Source: Culex pipiens pallens
Taxonomy: Eukaryota; Arthropoda; Insecta; Diptera; Culicidae
Assembly (NCBI RefSeq): GCF_016801865.2
Contig: NC_068939.1
Coordinates: 177,217,292 to 177,281,291 of the forward strand
DNA: 64,000 nucleotides
Reading direction: 5' to 3'
A program made the translations under genes and the position numbers. This document shows, one piece after another, positions 21,778-32,615 of this stretch (its first letter is position 1; every line of letters begins with the position of its first letter). Under the pieces are notes generated by a model. That model did not search any database. It was not told the origin of the DNA and worked only from the letters and a program-made list of their open reading frames with translations.

Positions 21778-22519
21778 CTTTAACGCCAGCGCTTTAACGC
21801 CAGCGCTTTAACGCCAGCGCTTTAACGCCAGCGCTTTAACGCCAGCGCTTTAACGCCAGCGCTTTAACGCCAGCGCTTTAACGCCAGCGCTTTAACGCCA
21901 GCGCTTTAACGCCAGCGCTTTAACGCCAGCGCTTTAACGCCAGCGCTTTAACGCCAGCGCTTTAACGCCAGCGCTTTAACGCCAGCGCTTTAACGCCAGC
22001 GCTTTAACGCCAGCGCTTTAACGCCAGCGCTTTAACGCCAGCGCTTTAACGCCAGCGCTTTAACGCCAGCGCTTTAACGCCAGCGCTTTAACGCCAGCGC
22101 TTTAACGCCAGCGCTTTAACGCCAGCGCTTTAACGCCAGCGCTTTAACGCCAGCGCTTTAACGCCAGCGCTTTAACGCCAGCGCTTTAACGCCAGCGCTT
22201 TAACGCCAGTGCTTTAACGCCAGCGCTTTAACGCCAGCGCTTTAACGCCAGCGCTTTAACGCCAGCGCTTTAACGCCAGCGCTTTAACGCCAGCGCTTTA
22301 ACGCCAGCGCTTTAACGCCAGCGCTTTAACGCCAGCGCTTTAACGCCAGCGCTTTAACGCCAGCGCTTTAACGCCAGCGCTTTAACGCCAGCGCTTTAAC
22401 GCCAGCGCTTTAACGCCAGCGCTTTAACGCCAGCGCTTTAACGCCAGCGCTTTAACGCCAGCGCTTTAACGCCAGCGCTTTAACGCCAGCGCTTTAACGC
22501 CAGCGCTTTAACGCCAGCG
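21778..22519 (+). repeat. 14-bp tandem array, 53 copies
   Basis: The unit is CTTTAACGCCAGCG. The array is 742 bp, exactly 53 units, and I see only one substitution (T for C at 22,210). Two or three altered units (ttttacgcttgcgcg, ttttacgctgcgcg) follow to about 22,550. Each unit contains TAA and the period is not a multiple of 3, so no frame runs through it. The unit contains the palindrome AGCGCT and two CpGs (AACGCC, AGCGCT). Uniform spacers are absent, so it is not a CRISPR array. Confidence 0.95.
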
Positions 22520-23384
22520 CTTTTACGCTTGCGCGTTTTACGCTGCGCGTGAAAGTGTTCTTTCTGGCTTCTCATAATTGATCGACAAAGTGCAATAGCG
22601 ATACATATTTTTTTAAGTTAATCATAGACTAACATTATAGACTGAGTACCTTTTTTTTCTAATAATGTCAATCCAATATGTTTTTCTTAATTAAATTTAA
22701 ATGTCTTGTGACAAATAATGTACTTCTGAAATAAAAAAAATGGCATTTGAGGTTTAGCCTTAAAAGATTCGAAGCTTTAGGTAAAATTCTCACTGGATGG
22801 TATCATTATGTTTTTGAAAAAAAAATAATTGCACCAATATATTTCTCGGGGTTTCATCATTTTGTAAGAAAGGCTCTATTTCACCTCTGGTGATATTAAA
22901 TCGGGTTTTTTGAGATATTTTTGTTTAAAGGAGTTTTTTACCTCTAAATTCCAAGCTTGACGCATTTAGTGATACTATTTACATTCGTAATTAGGGATCT
23001 TGCTTAATGCTTAGGCAGGTTGACCACTTATATCCCATTTCCAAATTACCGACATTTCCATAAACTTTTCTTAATAACTTTTCAAACAAAAAAAAACTCA
23101 AATTCAAAATGAATTGAAAAAAAATCCAGTTTTAATAAAAACAGAAACTCTGTACTCATTATTTTGACTCAGAGTAGAAACATAAACAATAAGTCTTCGA
23201 ACAATAACCGAAAGCTTAACAATACTTATAATTTTAATGTTCAATGCTGATAACATTGACAAACGTTTTTTAGATATTGAAAACGGTAAAACAGTTTTTT
23301 TAATTTTTTTTTTTTTCATTTAAAACGACCAACGATTGAATAATATTCAATATAAAAGCTTTCCGATAACTGAAAATCAAGCTT
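22520..23384. other. AT-rich stretch after the array
   Basis: Apart from the decayed array units up to about 22,550 I see no repeat or gene. A 71-residue minus-strand frame at 23,104-23,319 is low complexity. Confidence 0.4.
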
Positions 23385-23508
23385 TATTTAGAGTCGAGAG
23401 AATAGCACGGGGCGAAGGCGCAGAATTCCCATATTGACACATAAAATCGAAACGGCGACCTCTGGATTGTGAGTTCAGTGCGCGGTCCGATTGATCTACA
23501 CGGACGGG
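23385..23508 (-). mobile_element. tRNA-derived SINE, partial copy
   Basis: On the minus strand it reads cccgtccgtgtagatcaatcgg, followed by ccgcgcactgaactcacaat and agaggtcgccg. This is the tRNA-like head of the intact copy at 25,586. The box B position is altered (gtttcgatttt) and the copy lacks most of the body, so it is truncated. Confidence 0.7.
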
Positions 23509-23889
23509 TTGTTTTAAGTTACCTCTTGTTTGATGAACAAAAAATATCAAAAAACCTTTCGATTTATTGAAAGAATATATTATTAAATGCATCAAATATT
23601 TGTAAAAAATTTAATGTCATAAATAGCCTTTTCATTCTCAAATAGATTGGAATTGTAAAAGGAACCTTAAACTTTAAGTAAGTTACTAAAGAATTTTATT
23701 GATTGAATTTAATTTAAAACTAGTACACAATATTACAAAATAATTCAAGAGATAGAAAATAATGTTCATGCATTTCCAGGCTTTTCCCAGTTTATTGTTT
23801 TGCAGATTTTGGCGAATTCCCGACTTTATCCTGACTTTCCCGATTTCCCGACTTGAGTGGCAGTCTGCATGGGGCAAAATTTTAAGAAA
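23509..23889. other. AT-rich stretch with a small dispersed motif
   Basis: At about 23,775-23,870 the phrases aggcttttcccagt, gaattcccgactt and gactttcccgatttcccgac occur. A related phrase (gactttcccagattgatctg) occurs at 26,408. Otherwise nothing. Confidence 0.35.
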
Positions 23890-25207
23890 AATGAAGAGAT
23901 GTCGAGGAAACTGCTGTGTGGTGGAAAATAACCTTTATACATCCGAGAAAACACTACTACCGACGAATCACACAGTATTGATTCATGCCCAAGGTTGTGT
24001 AATTGATTGGCAGCCCATTTTCATTAGTTACTGTGGTGGAAATTTGGCTACCATCCAAATAATACCCGCCGGGTAATATTTTACCTGAGCCTCATCACTA
24101 AGCTCATTACCCGAAAACCGGGGGAAAACCACACAAACGAACGTAACGCTCTGGTCAAATTAGCAAATCCCCTCGTTCCCCTTCACCAAAGCAGGGCCCA
24201 TGGATGTAATAATGTCGGCGCAAATAATGCTGCTCACGCGTTGCTCGTCAAACTCATCAAGCCCTCACTCGGCCAATTTGTCCACGCTCCGGTCCAGCAG
24301 TGTCCACCGAAAAGTGGCACCCCGCCGCCACCGAACAAATGAGCATTCCACATGCGATATCGGCATTATCATTTCGGTTATTCAATCATCCTTATCAGTG
24401 CCGTTGGTCGCGGCAACGTTGGTGTCCACCAACAACAATTCAGTGTGTGGATCCACCAACCAACAACCGGCAGCAGCAGCCGTGACAACTGCCCGGTGAG
24501 CTATTTTGTGCTGGACCATGTTCCTGTAATTCGGCGACACTCGATGGTTCTGAAGGAAGCTTTCAAAAGGGCGCTGGTATTCAAAATTGTTGTTAAATTT
24601 ATATATGTTGATAATTGATGTTGATATTGGAACTGCTTCACCAATAAACAGAGGACAAAATTGTCTCAGCCGTCTGCTGTGGGTGTACCCATTCAAATGT
24701 GCCCATTTGAAACCATTTCCTCGAATGGGTGCAAGCTTTGAAGTTGTTCAGCAAAACCTACCACGAGAGTGCAGTCTTTCTGACCCGGCTTTGAACGTCT
24801 CGTTTCTGCGAAATGCCACCCGTTTGAAGTTTGCGCTAGAGACAGTGCACTGGATGTCAGGTTCGTTGAATTCAATTACTTTGAAGTTTAGTCGAGAACA
24901 GAGCTTGTTTATTATAATTTGATGTTTGCAGGTGCTTTATGGTGTTGCTTTTTTGGTAAAATGCAATGAAAGCTTCAAATTTCGGGTAACAGCAAAACTT
25001 TGTCAATATTCCCGACATCACAGGAACAGGCTTAATAACCATCACTAATAAACATGCAATTTACTGTTCAGAAAAGCTCTTTTCGGGCCACGTGTGTAAT
25101 TAGTGATACAAAAGCATGAGTGGCTGGTTCGGCTGTGGATATTAAAATATCAAATTCATATAGAGTGAAGAGTTTGAACTTCAGTTGTTTCTGCAAAAGC
25201 TACTTTA
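23890..25207. other. Lower-AT unique-looking stretch
   Basis: 24,050-24,560 is notably less AT-rich, with CCACCAACAACAA and cagcagcagcc runs. Overlapping frames of 60-111 residues on both strands all look random. No splice-bounded exon was seen. It may be a conserved non-coding block. Confidence 0.35.
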
Positions 25208-25369
25208 ATATCTGGAGTTTTTTTTTGAAAAGGTCCAATAAACCATATTTCCAGTTTTTGCTTTTTGAGTGTTTTTGAAACCGCCTTAAGTCAGGGGTAT
25301 TAAAAAAACCCAAAAAGCAAAAACTGAAAATTTGGTTTATTGGACCTTTTCAAAAAAACTCCAGATATG
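25208..25369. mobile_element. Palindromic MITE with 4-bp target duplication (copy 2)
   Basis: The element spans 25,212-25,365, from CTGGAGTTTTTTTTTGAAAA to AAAAAAACTCCAG. ATAT flanks it on both sides (25,208-25,211; 25,366-25,369). Centre and arm sequence match the copies at 6,141 and 29,740. Confidence 0.85.
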
Positions 25370-25575
25370 TTATATTTAATGACTAATTCCCTCCGAAATC
25401 TGTCGACTTGATAAAATTTTGATTTTTTTTTAATTTCACTGCAACTTTGTGGTTTGTTTGCATGTGTGGGAAACCACACAAATTGTCCTAACTAAATAAA
25501 GAAAAAACGGAAAAACTAATAAAAAAAAATATATTTCAGACTACATGCCTAATTTCCCATATTTTTAGGCGAAGA
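25370..25575. other. Short AT-rich spacer
   Basis: Between the MITE and the SINE; nothing recognised. Confidence 0.4.
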
Positions 25576-25850
25576 GTATCAAAGAGTATCTGTCCCGCCC
25601 TTGTGGATCAATCGGACCGCGCACTGGACTCACAATCCAGAGGTCGCCGGTTCGAATCCCGCGGCGGGCGCTCTAAAATTCTTTGTGTAAATATGGGTAT
25701 TCGGCGCCGTCGCTCCGTGCCATACTTTCATACACTTAGGAGCCCAGGGCGGCGAAGTCCTTGTAGATAAAAAGGAAGACACTAGTGGTTGGTACTAGCA
25801 ATGGTGGCCGACAACTATAAAGTCAACTTCGTTTTTTTTCGTATCAAAGA
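25576..25850 (+). mobile_element. tRNA-derived SINE, full length with target duplication
   Basis: GTATCAAAGA is present at 25,576-25,585 and 25,841-25,850, so the insert is 25,586-25,840, 255 bp. The head has a box A-like tggatcaatcgg, an anticodon-type arm CTGGA/CTCACAA/TCCAG (CAC, valine-like) and box B GGTTCGAATCC. Its outer CCCGCC and GGCGGG can pair like an acceptor stem. The body (ggcgccgtcgctccg) carries no frame and the end is T-rich. Transcription by RNA polymerase III is expected from the boxes. A partial copy is at 23,385. Confidence 0.85.
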
Positions 25851-25979
25851 ATGCTTTACACATAATTGAAAGTGTTATTTATTTATGATAATGGATAATG
25901 GCTTAGGGATCTGGGGTACCAACATTCAAAATTTGTAAAGAGATTAACAGTCTAAGCTTGATTCTGTGCTAGGTATGAA
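25851..25979. other. Short spacer
   Basis: Nothing recognised. Confidence 0.4.
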
Positions 25980-27973
25980 ACAATATATTCTGAATAGTTA
26001 ACAACCGATCGAACAAGTATTATGGCATCCCAATTTTTTACTGAGATTTTTGCATCCCAATTTTTTACTGAGATTTTGTAAGGAGGAAGCTGAAACTTTT
26101 GAGTAAATTTCCTTATCAATGGTGTCTTCGGCAAAGTTGTAGGTATTGACTATTGAAATAAATAAGTACATGGAAAAAAATTGCCGATCTTTGAATTAGC
26201 TTTTTTGTTACAAAAACTCAATTTCCCGAAATTCATATTTTTTATTAATTTCCGAGATTTTTTGATATGTTTTGGCTGACAAAATCCACAACTTTTGAGC
26301 CATGGAGAAGTATAGTCAAAATATCTGCCGCTGAGATATGATTTTTTGAAAAAATCTGAAAAAAATCTTATGAAATGTGGTTCCTCTTTATTCTATTGGC
26401 CTCTTCAATTATTTGACTTTCCCAGATTGATCTGGCAGCCTGGCAACCCTGGTTAGCGGTGAAAATCATGAAAAAATCTTTTTTCACAAAACTATAATTC
26501 CCAAAAAAATATTTAATTTTTATGTTTTGGCACAATTAAGTTTATTCCTGAAGAAAATCTTTAAAAGCTGAGAAAGTTCATTGAAGTTTTAACTTTTCGA
26601 CATTGACAATCGGACCTGAAATTTAACTATGCAAATAATTAACATTTCCAATAAGCTTTCATCTTTAAATGATGGTAGCTTGGCAACATGTACAACATGA
26701 TTAAATTTAAAATGTTAACACTTTTGAAGGTTTAGGATTGATTTAAAAAAAATAGTACTTTTTAAAGATTTGAAAATCCCACAGCTGTGGAACCAATGAA
26801 AATAAGATCAAAAATTTTTGAGCCATTGTCAGTTAAATATAATGAAAGCTTTCAGGAAAAAAGTTGGACAATTCTTTTATATAATTTATCTCAGCAACTA
26901 TTTACTCGAGTTTTGAAATCCAAAAATAAAGATCAAAGAGAGTTTTCTCAACTCGGGACTTAAAAAACCATAAAAAATTAAATTAAGACTAGCATTTTAA
27001 ATGGGCGTAATATTAAATGTTTGGCTCTTTACAAGTGTAATTCTTGATTTAAAAATTTAAAAAAAAAAAATTTTTCGAAGAGATCGCAAAATTTCACGAA
27101 TTGTTCATGCTTTTACATCGAATATCGGATCATTAGTTGCTGAGAAATCGACATTAGATAATGGTGGGTTGTTTGGGTGAGACTTAGAAAAATTTAATTT
27201 TCGTGTTTTTTTTTCTTAAAGCCGCCGTATCTCAGCAACCAGAGGTCCAATCTTCAATATCTTCTAGACAATTTTATAGCAAATTTTCTGAACTTTAAAA
27301 AAATATTTTTAGAAATGGTCACTCATAGTCACTATTTTTAAAAATCGAAAATCTGCAAATATTTTGCTAAAATCAAACTTTTGGTGGCTGTATCTTGAAA
27401 ATAGAGCCCTAAGTCAAAAAATTTGTAAAGTACTTTTCAATTGGAAATTCAATTTTACATAAAAAAATACGTAAAATTTGTTTAAAAAAAAATTATTTTT
27501 TCCAAAAACTCACTATTTTTTCAAAAAATTATAACATGGCGGCAGATTTTTTAACCATGTTTCTCAGTGATTCAAAAGTTGCGGGTTTTTGTCGCCTAAA
27601 ACATATCGAAAAATCTCTAAAATAAAAAAAAATAAGTCTTTTGGGGAATTGAGTTTTTGTGAAAAAAAGTTCATTAAAAAATCTGCAATTTTTTCCGTGT
27701 GCCTATTTTATTCTCAATAATCCTCAACAATACCTACAACTTTGCAAAAGACACCAAATTGATCAAAAAAATCACTCAAAAGTTACAGCTGTTTGAATAC
27801 ATACGTACCATTTTTGTATGGACAGCTGCCAACATTGTATGGAGACTTGTATGGCTGAACCAATGATACAAAATAGCTTATTTGGTCATTGGGAAGGCCT
27901 CCACAAAGTTTGAGCCAATTCAAAAAATAAAAATGTCTGAAGTCGACTGATTTCGGAGAGAGTTGCTCATATA
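25980..27973. mobile_element. LIR-A, near-full copy with intact right half
   Basis: The turning point is near 27,020 (aagactagcattttaaatgg). The right half is complete and ends with gatttcggagagagttgctca at 27,973. It retains the 170-180 bp (27,140-27,310) missing from the copy at 1-1,672. The left half is more diverged, and around 26,370-26,650 it contains foreign text (gactttcccagattgatctg, ggcaaccctggttagcgg). Copies of this size, about 2 kb, probably represent the full family length. Confidence 0.7.
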
Positions 27974-28107
27974 TTTTATGAGCACAAATGCTCATCGCTC
28001 GCACTCGTGCTCATTTTTTTCTTATCGAGCAAAATGAGCGGTTATTTCTACCTGCAGCGGGAACAGCATAGCTTCGAGATTGTTTTTTTTTTGTGAGATT
28101 GCTTATG
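27974..28107. other. Short stretch with TGAGCA motifs
   Basis: Several tgagc and gctca motifs (atgagcacaaatgctcat, gtgctcat, aatgagcgg) occur within 60 bp. The meaning is unknown. Confidence 0.35.
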
Positions 28108-28230
28108 TTACGACCGCAAAGGATTGAAAATGGGTTATTAAATCAATAAAAAAAAAAATAAAAAATTACGCGGTCCTTCTTGACTGAAAATGTCCCACTT
28201 GACAGCTCGTTCCAAAGGGACCATAGTTGA
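28108..28230 (+). repeat. ACGACCGCAAAGGAT dispersed repeat, copy 2
   Basis: Same order of motifs as at 8,775-8,894: ttacgaccgcaaaggatt, ggtccttcttgac, cacttgacag, tcgttccaaagggacc, atagttga. The two copies lie in the same orientation. Confidence 0.65.
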
Positions 28231-28535
28231 GGGGACCATATTAGGATATTCTTCGTTATCTGAAGAAATAATCCAATTTACAAAAATAAAGTTAATAAAA
28301 TTGTGAAAATGAATTATTTGAAAAAAACATTTTTAATTTTTCACAAATTAATGCTTCTATTTGAAGAATACCAATTTCCCTAAATAAAATCTAAATCACT
28401 GTCAGAAAAGGGCAAAACATTCAATATTACCCCCTTTTGAAATGTTACTATTTTTTAATATTGTTTTTAAAAAGATCGGTAAATTTCCTGAATGTTGCAC
28501 GCTTAAACATTGTAAATCGGAATTTTATTCCAAGT
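28231..28535. other. AT-rich stretch, nothing assigned
   Basis: No gene or recognised repeat. Confidence 0.4.
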
Positions 28536-28890
28536 TTTTGTCTCCCCTCCCCCCTCCATCATCCTTTCAAGTTTTCCCAAAAAATCAAGGGATCAAAAAT
28601 AAAATAAAATTTTCATAAAACTTCATAATTTCAATGGGAATTTAAGTGCAATCCGCTGAAATCAATTTTAAAAGCATTCTTCTGTGTTTAGAATCATTTT
28701 TTAATATGTTTTGGTTGTTTTAAAAAATCTTTTGAATTTTTGATGTTTATTACCGCAAAACGTTTCTTTTTTATAAAATTTTAGTTTCCGACAAAACTTT
28801 TTTTTAAAACGAATGATTACAAAACAACTGAACTAGTGTAAAATGCATTTTAAAACACTTTTTCGATGCAAATGTGGAAACTGTGGCTTG
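28536..28890 (+). mobile_element. LIR-F family, one arm
   Basis: C-rich start (ctcccctcccccctcc), then gaatcattttttaatatgtt, then aactgaactagtgtaaaatg and cattttaaaacac. This is the left-arm order of 58,662-58,990. No facing arm was found nearby. Confidence 0.6.
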
Positions 28891-29735
28891 CTGTTATTTT
28901 TTTCTTCGAATGATCGAAATCTCAGTGATTTGCCCTTTTTTGTTAAAAATAGGATATGACTACATTATTTTACGGTGAAAAGTCAATTAAGAAAAACAGA
29001 CGCTCAAATGACTTGGTGGGTTGAGAGCCCTTGAGTTGGATATTAGTATAGATTGTTCTTTGCTTGGAAAAATGAAATTGAAAATTATTCAGTAGTAGTT
29101 TCTTAGAAAATTATGGATCCTGATACCGGATATTATTGAGTCCTGTTCTTGGATATAAGTGAATAACGGTGTGTTCTTGAGCAATATGGTAATGAGTCTT
29201 GATTTGGACAGTAGGATAAAAGACAATACTTTTGTAGTTGTTGGACTTAAGAGTTCTGTTATTGGACAAAAAAGTAAAGGGTTTTACTATGCTTTAGAGT
29301 CCTGCTTTTGGTAAAGTTAAACGATTTTACGTATCCTTAGTTTTTGAACTATATCTCTGCTATTTCCAAGTTTTAGGGAACTTTCTTTTTCATCTCAGCA
29401 ACATTAAACTAGTAGTAAAAACACAAAAGTCGATTCTAGAAGCCAGTTATTCCACCAGTTGTGTTTTCCAAAGAGAGCAACAAAACGCGAAACCAAATTT
29501 TCCCCGACTGCAGCCTAATTGAGTGCGGTATGTGGCCTCTATTTGTCCTGGACAGGAAATTGACCTGCGATAGGATTGCGCCACCTCCTAGACACTGTTT
29601 CAGTACACTGATGGAAAAAATTTCCGATCCGGAAATATTAAATTGAAAAAAAAAATTTGAAGAAAAAATATTTGTTTTTTAATAATATGAAAATTGTAGG
29701 TAAACTTTTCCAAGTTCACTCCAGGTGCGTTTTAT
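28891..29735. other. AT-rich stretch, nothing assigned
   Basis: Several phrases such as gagtcctgttcttgg, gagtcttgatttgg and gagtcctgcttttgg recur between 29,140 and 29,310, suggesting a very degenerate repeat with a 40-60 bp period. No gene was seen. Confidence 0.4.
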
Positions 29736-29895
29736 AAATCTGGAGTTTTTTTTTAATAGGTCCAATAAACCAAATTTCCAGTTTTTGCTTTTTGGGTGTT
29801 TTTGAAACCGCCTTGAGTCAGGGGTGTTAAAAAACACCCAAAAAGCAAAAACTAAAAATTTGGTTTATTGGACCTTTTAAAAAAAATCCAGAAAT
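29736..29895. mobile_element. Palindromic MITE with 4-bp target duplication (copy 3)
   Basis: The element spans 29,740-29,891, CTGGAGTTTTTT to aaaaaaaatccag. AAAT flanks it on both sides (29,736-29,739; 29,892-29,895). The inverted arms meet around ttgagtcaggggtg. It is slightly shorter than copy 1 because of shorter A/T runs. Confidence 0.85.
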
Positions 29896-30971
29896 GTTTA
29901 TCGAAATGAAATTAACAAAAGGGGTTCACGCGCGCCTGTTTGTCGATACCAGCGATGCCAACAAGTGTGTGTGTGTGTGTGTGCGTGTGGGTTTGTGTGC
30001 CGTTTTCCACGGAAGGTAATGAAATCGCCCGAAAGTACACGATCGTTGAGCGACTTCCACGAGAGGCCGGCCTTTGCGTGACGAGTTTCGTGCGCGCATG
30101 ATGAGAAACGTTTAAATTATGCCATTTCCGGTGCTCGTTATCACAGGGAAACATGCCGGCACCGGGGCTGTGAGTAGTTCGTCAGGTCGTTAGCAGGCGG
30201 AATATGAGTGGGTTGAGAGGGCAATTTATATTGGTGGTTGTTTTTGAAACACTTTTTCAAATTTTAACAAATAAAAAAAAACAAACTCCAGTTACTGTTT
30301 GATGGATTTTCTAACAACCTCGTTAGGAACAGAAAATCATAAAACATTATTTCCAACTACGGTTTTGTTTGTTAGATAATTGACCACATCGACCACAAAA
30401 CTTGACCCCCTCTCCACACAACAAAACCGGAATCGTTCGTGCAGATAAACGGGAATCGCTAATAGGCTTAATTATGTTTTATGTAAACCCAGGTACCCAA
30501 ATATTATCTTAACGATTGGGTTCGAGCTCGAAAGCTGACCAACCCGAGATAGCACGCTTCAGCGTTTCGTGCCGAGCGATAGTAAAGTTGTGAAACAAAC
30601 TGTAAATTGTTCTGCCAAAGCAGAATTCCCCCACGATGACCACATCAGGTGCATGCAATCCGGAACGACCGCACCGACTTGGACTTGGCGATTGATGGCG
30701 TGCGAAATCGTTGCTCACGGTACAGTAACAGTAGCTCTGGGAGTGGTTCTATGTTTGCCCCATTTTGATAGGTTGCCTTCCGGTTAATCGGGATCACTGC
30801 AGGTCGGGGGGAGTCAATCGCAGAAACATGCAACAATTATTTGTTTTCTATGGTTAGCAATCAGCGCGAGGATTGAGATGTTGTTCGATTGTGCAATCTT
30901 ACTTTGCGATACAAGCTTTGTTGAAGATTTCTTATAAACAATAAAAGTTTGAGAGTAAAATTGATGTTGTG
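29896..30971. other. Lower-AT unique-looking stretch with a GT microsatellite
   Basis: A GT run lies at about 29,964-29,990. The block 29,930-30,200 and 30,360-30,850 has balanced composition. Frames of 60-80 residues on both strands have no recognised motif, and the GT run itself produces a His/Thr repeat in one. A caataaaag motif occurs near 30,940. It may be regulatory. Confidence 0.35.
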
Positions 30972-31186
30972 GAATTCTCTAAGAAATCGGTCTTTTTTTA
31001 ATAATAATTTTTGTTTTTTTTTTTTTTTAATACGGTTGAAACTTTTTTGGTGCCTTCGGTATGCCCAAAGAAGCCATTTTGCATCATTAGTTTGTCCATA
31101 TAATTTTCCCTACAAATTTGGCAGCTGTCCATACAAAACTGATGTATGAAATTTCAATTCAAAAATCTGATTCTTTTAAAGGATTT
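30972..31186 (+). mobile_element. LIR-A-like terminal fragment
   Basis: It starts GAATTCTCTAAGAAATCGGTC and runs through gaaacttttttggtgcct, cggtatgcccaaagaagcca and cagctgtccatacaaaa. This is the outer 200 bp of the LIR-A/LIR-C type. It is cut by the GGTGGATTAA-family element at 31,187. Confidence 0.65.
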
Positions 31187-31306
31187 TTGCCTTCCTCACT
31201 GAGGTAAGGCTATAATCCTGCTCTAGAAATGAACTTTGTATAAAAACGTCGTAGACCCACCTTCATGTATACATATCGACTCAGAATCGAAAACTGAACA
31301 AATGTC

Positions 31307-31373
31307 TGTGTGTATGTATGTGTGTATGTGTGTGTGTATGTGTGTGTGTATGTGTGTGTGTATGTATGTATGT
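31307..31373 (+). repeat. TG/TATG microsatellite inside the element
   Basis: Alternating gtgtgtatg and gtatgtatg. It sits at the place where related mosquito copies, from memory, also carry a TG run. The 13-kb copy has instead cacacgcacaggcattt on the other strand at the equivalent place. Confidence 0.8.
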
Positions 31374-31535
31374 GACCAACAAACTAGCTCGTGTTTCTCG
31401 GCACTGGCTGAACCGATTTGACCCGAACCTGTTGCATTCGACTTGGTTTAGGGTCCCATAGATCGAGTTTTATACAGATTGAAGTTTCGATAAGTAGTTC
31501 AAAAGTTATGTATAAAAATGTGTTTTCACATATAT

Positions 31536-32518
31536 CCGGATCACACTTAAATGTATGTAAACTATGTCCGGATCCACCATCCGACCCATCGTTGGTTAGG
31601 TTATCAAAAGACCTTTCCAACGAGTCCAAAACATTGAAGATCTGGCAACCCTGTCTCGAGATATGGCCATTTAAGTGATATTTATGTACTTTTTGGAAGC
31701 CGGATCTCACTTAAATGTATGTAAACTATGTCCGGATCCACCATCCGACCCATCGTTGGTTAGGTTATCAAAAGACCTTTCCAACGAGTCCAAAACATTG
31801 AAGATCTGGCAACCCTGTCTCGAGATATGGCCATTTAAGTGATATTGATATACTTTTTGGAAGCCGGATCTCACTTAAATGTATGTAAACTTTGTCCGGA
31901 TCCACCATCCAACCCATCGTTGGATAGGTTATCAAAGGACCTTTCCAATGAGTCTAAAACATTGAAGATCTGGCAACCCTGTCTCGAAATATGTCCACTT
32001 AAATGATTTTCATGTACTTTTTTGAAGCCGGATCTCACTTAAATGTATGTAAACTTTGTCCGGATCCACCATCCAACCCATCGTTGGATAGGTTATCAAA
32101 GGACCTTTCCAATGAGTCTAAAACACTGAAGATCTGGCAACCCTGTCTCGAAATATGTCCACTTAAGTGATATTCATGTACTTTCTGGAAGCCGGATCTC
32201 ACTTAAATGTATGTAAACTATGTCCGGATCCACCATCCGACCCATCGTTGATTAGGTTATCAAAAGACCTTTCCAACGAGTCCAAAACATTGAAGATCTG
32301 GCAACCCTGTCTTGAGATATGTTCACTTAAGTGACATTTATGTACTTTTTTGAAGCCGGATCTCACTTAAATGTATGTAAACTGTATTCGGATTCACCAT
32401 CCGACCCATTGTTGGATAGGTTATCAAAAGACCTTTCCAACGAGTCCAAAACATTGAAGATATGGCAACCCTGAATCGAGATATGGTCACTTAAGTGATA
32501 TTTATGTACTTTTTTATT
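31536..32518 (+). repeat. Six tandem 164-bp units
   Basis: CCGGATCTCACTTAAATG-type unit starts lie at 31,536, 31,700, 31,864, 32,028, 32,192 and 32,356, spaced exactly 164 bp, with a last partial start at 32,519 (163 bp on). Each unit contains accatccgacccatcgttgg, agacctttccaacgagtc and gatctggcaaccctgtc. Units 3 and 4 share ccaacccatcg and aatgagtctaaaac, differing from the others, so they form a sub-pair. There is no continuous reading frame. Confidence 0.9.
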
Positions 32519-32615
32519 CCGGATCTAAAAAATAGATGAAATTTGTGTACAACCCCATCAAATCAGCCATTGTTGGTAATGAGTGAGAAAGGCTCCAACC
32601 ACATAGGTGGATTAA

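Larger units (their letters stand above)
31187..32615 (+). mobile_element. GGTGGATTAA-family element with expanded 164-bp core
   Basis: It starts TTGCCTTCCTCACTGAGG, a terminal hairpin, and ends ccacataggtggattaag, the same two ends as at 13,731-13,005 in opposite orientation. A TG/TATG microsatellite is at 31,307-31,373, just after aaatgtctgtgtg. A tandem core follows at 31,536-32,518. With about 1.43 kb it is twice the size of the 13-kb copy, and the tandem core accounts for the difference. Frames of 61, 86 and 108 residues here are repeat translation. Confidence 0.75.

Noticed and set aside
21778..22519. CRISPR-like array
   Set aside because: Units are directly tandem at 14 bp with no spacers, and the context is eukaryotic.
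25593..25668. Functional tRNA gene
   Set aside because: The D-arm is poor, one T-stem pair is mismatched, and it is the head of a 255-bp insert with target duplications.
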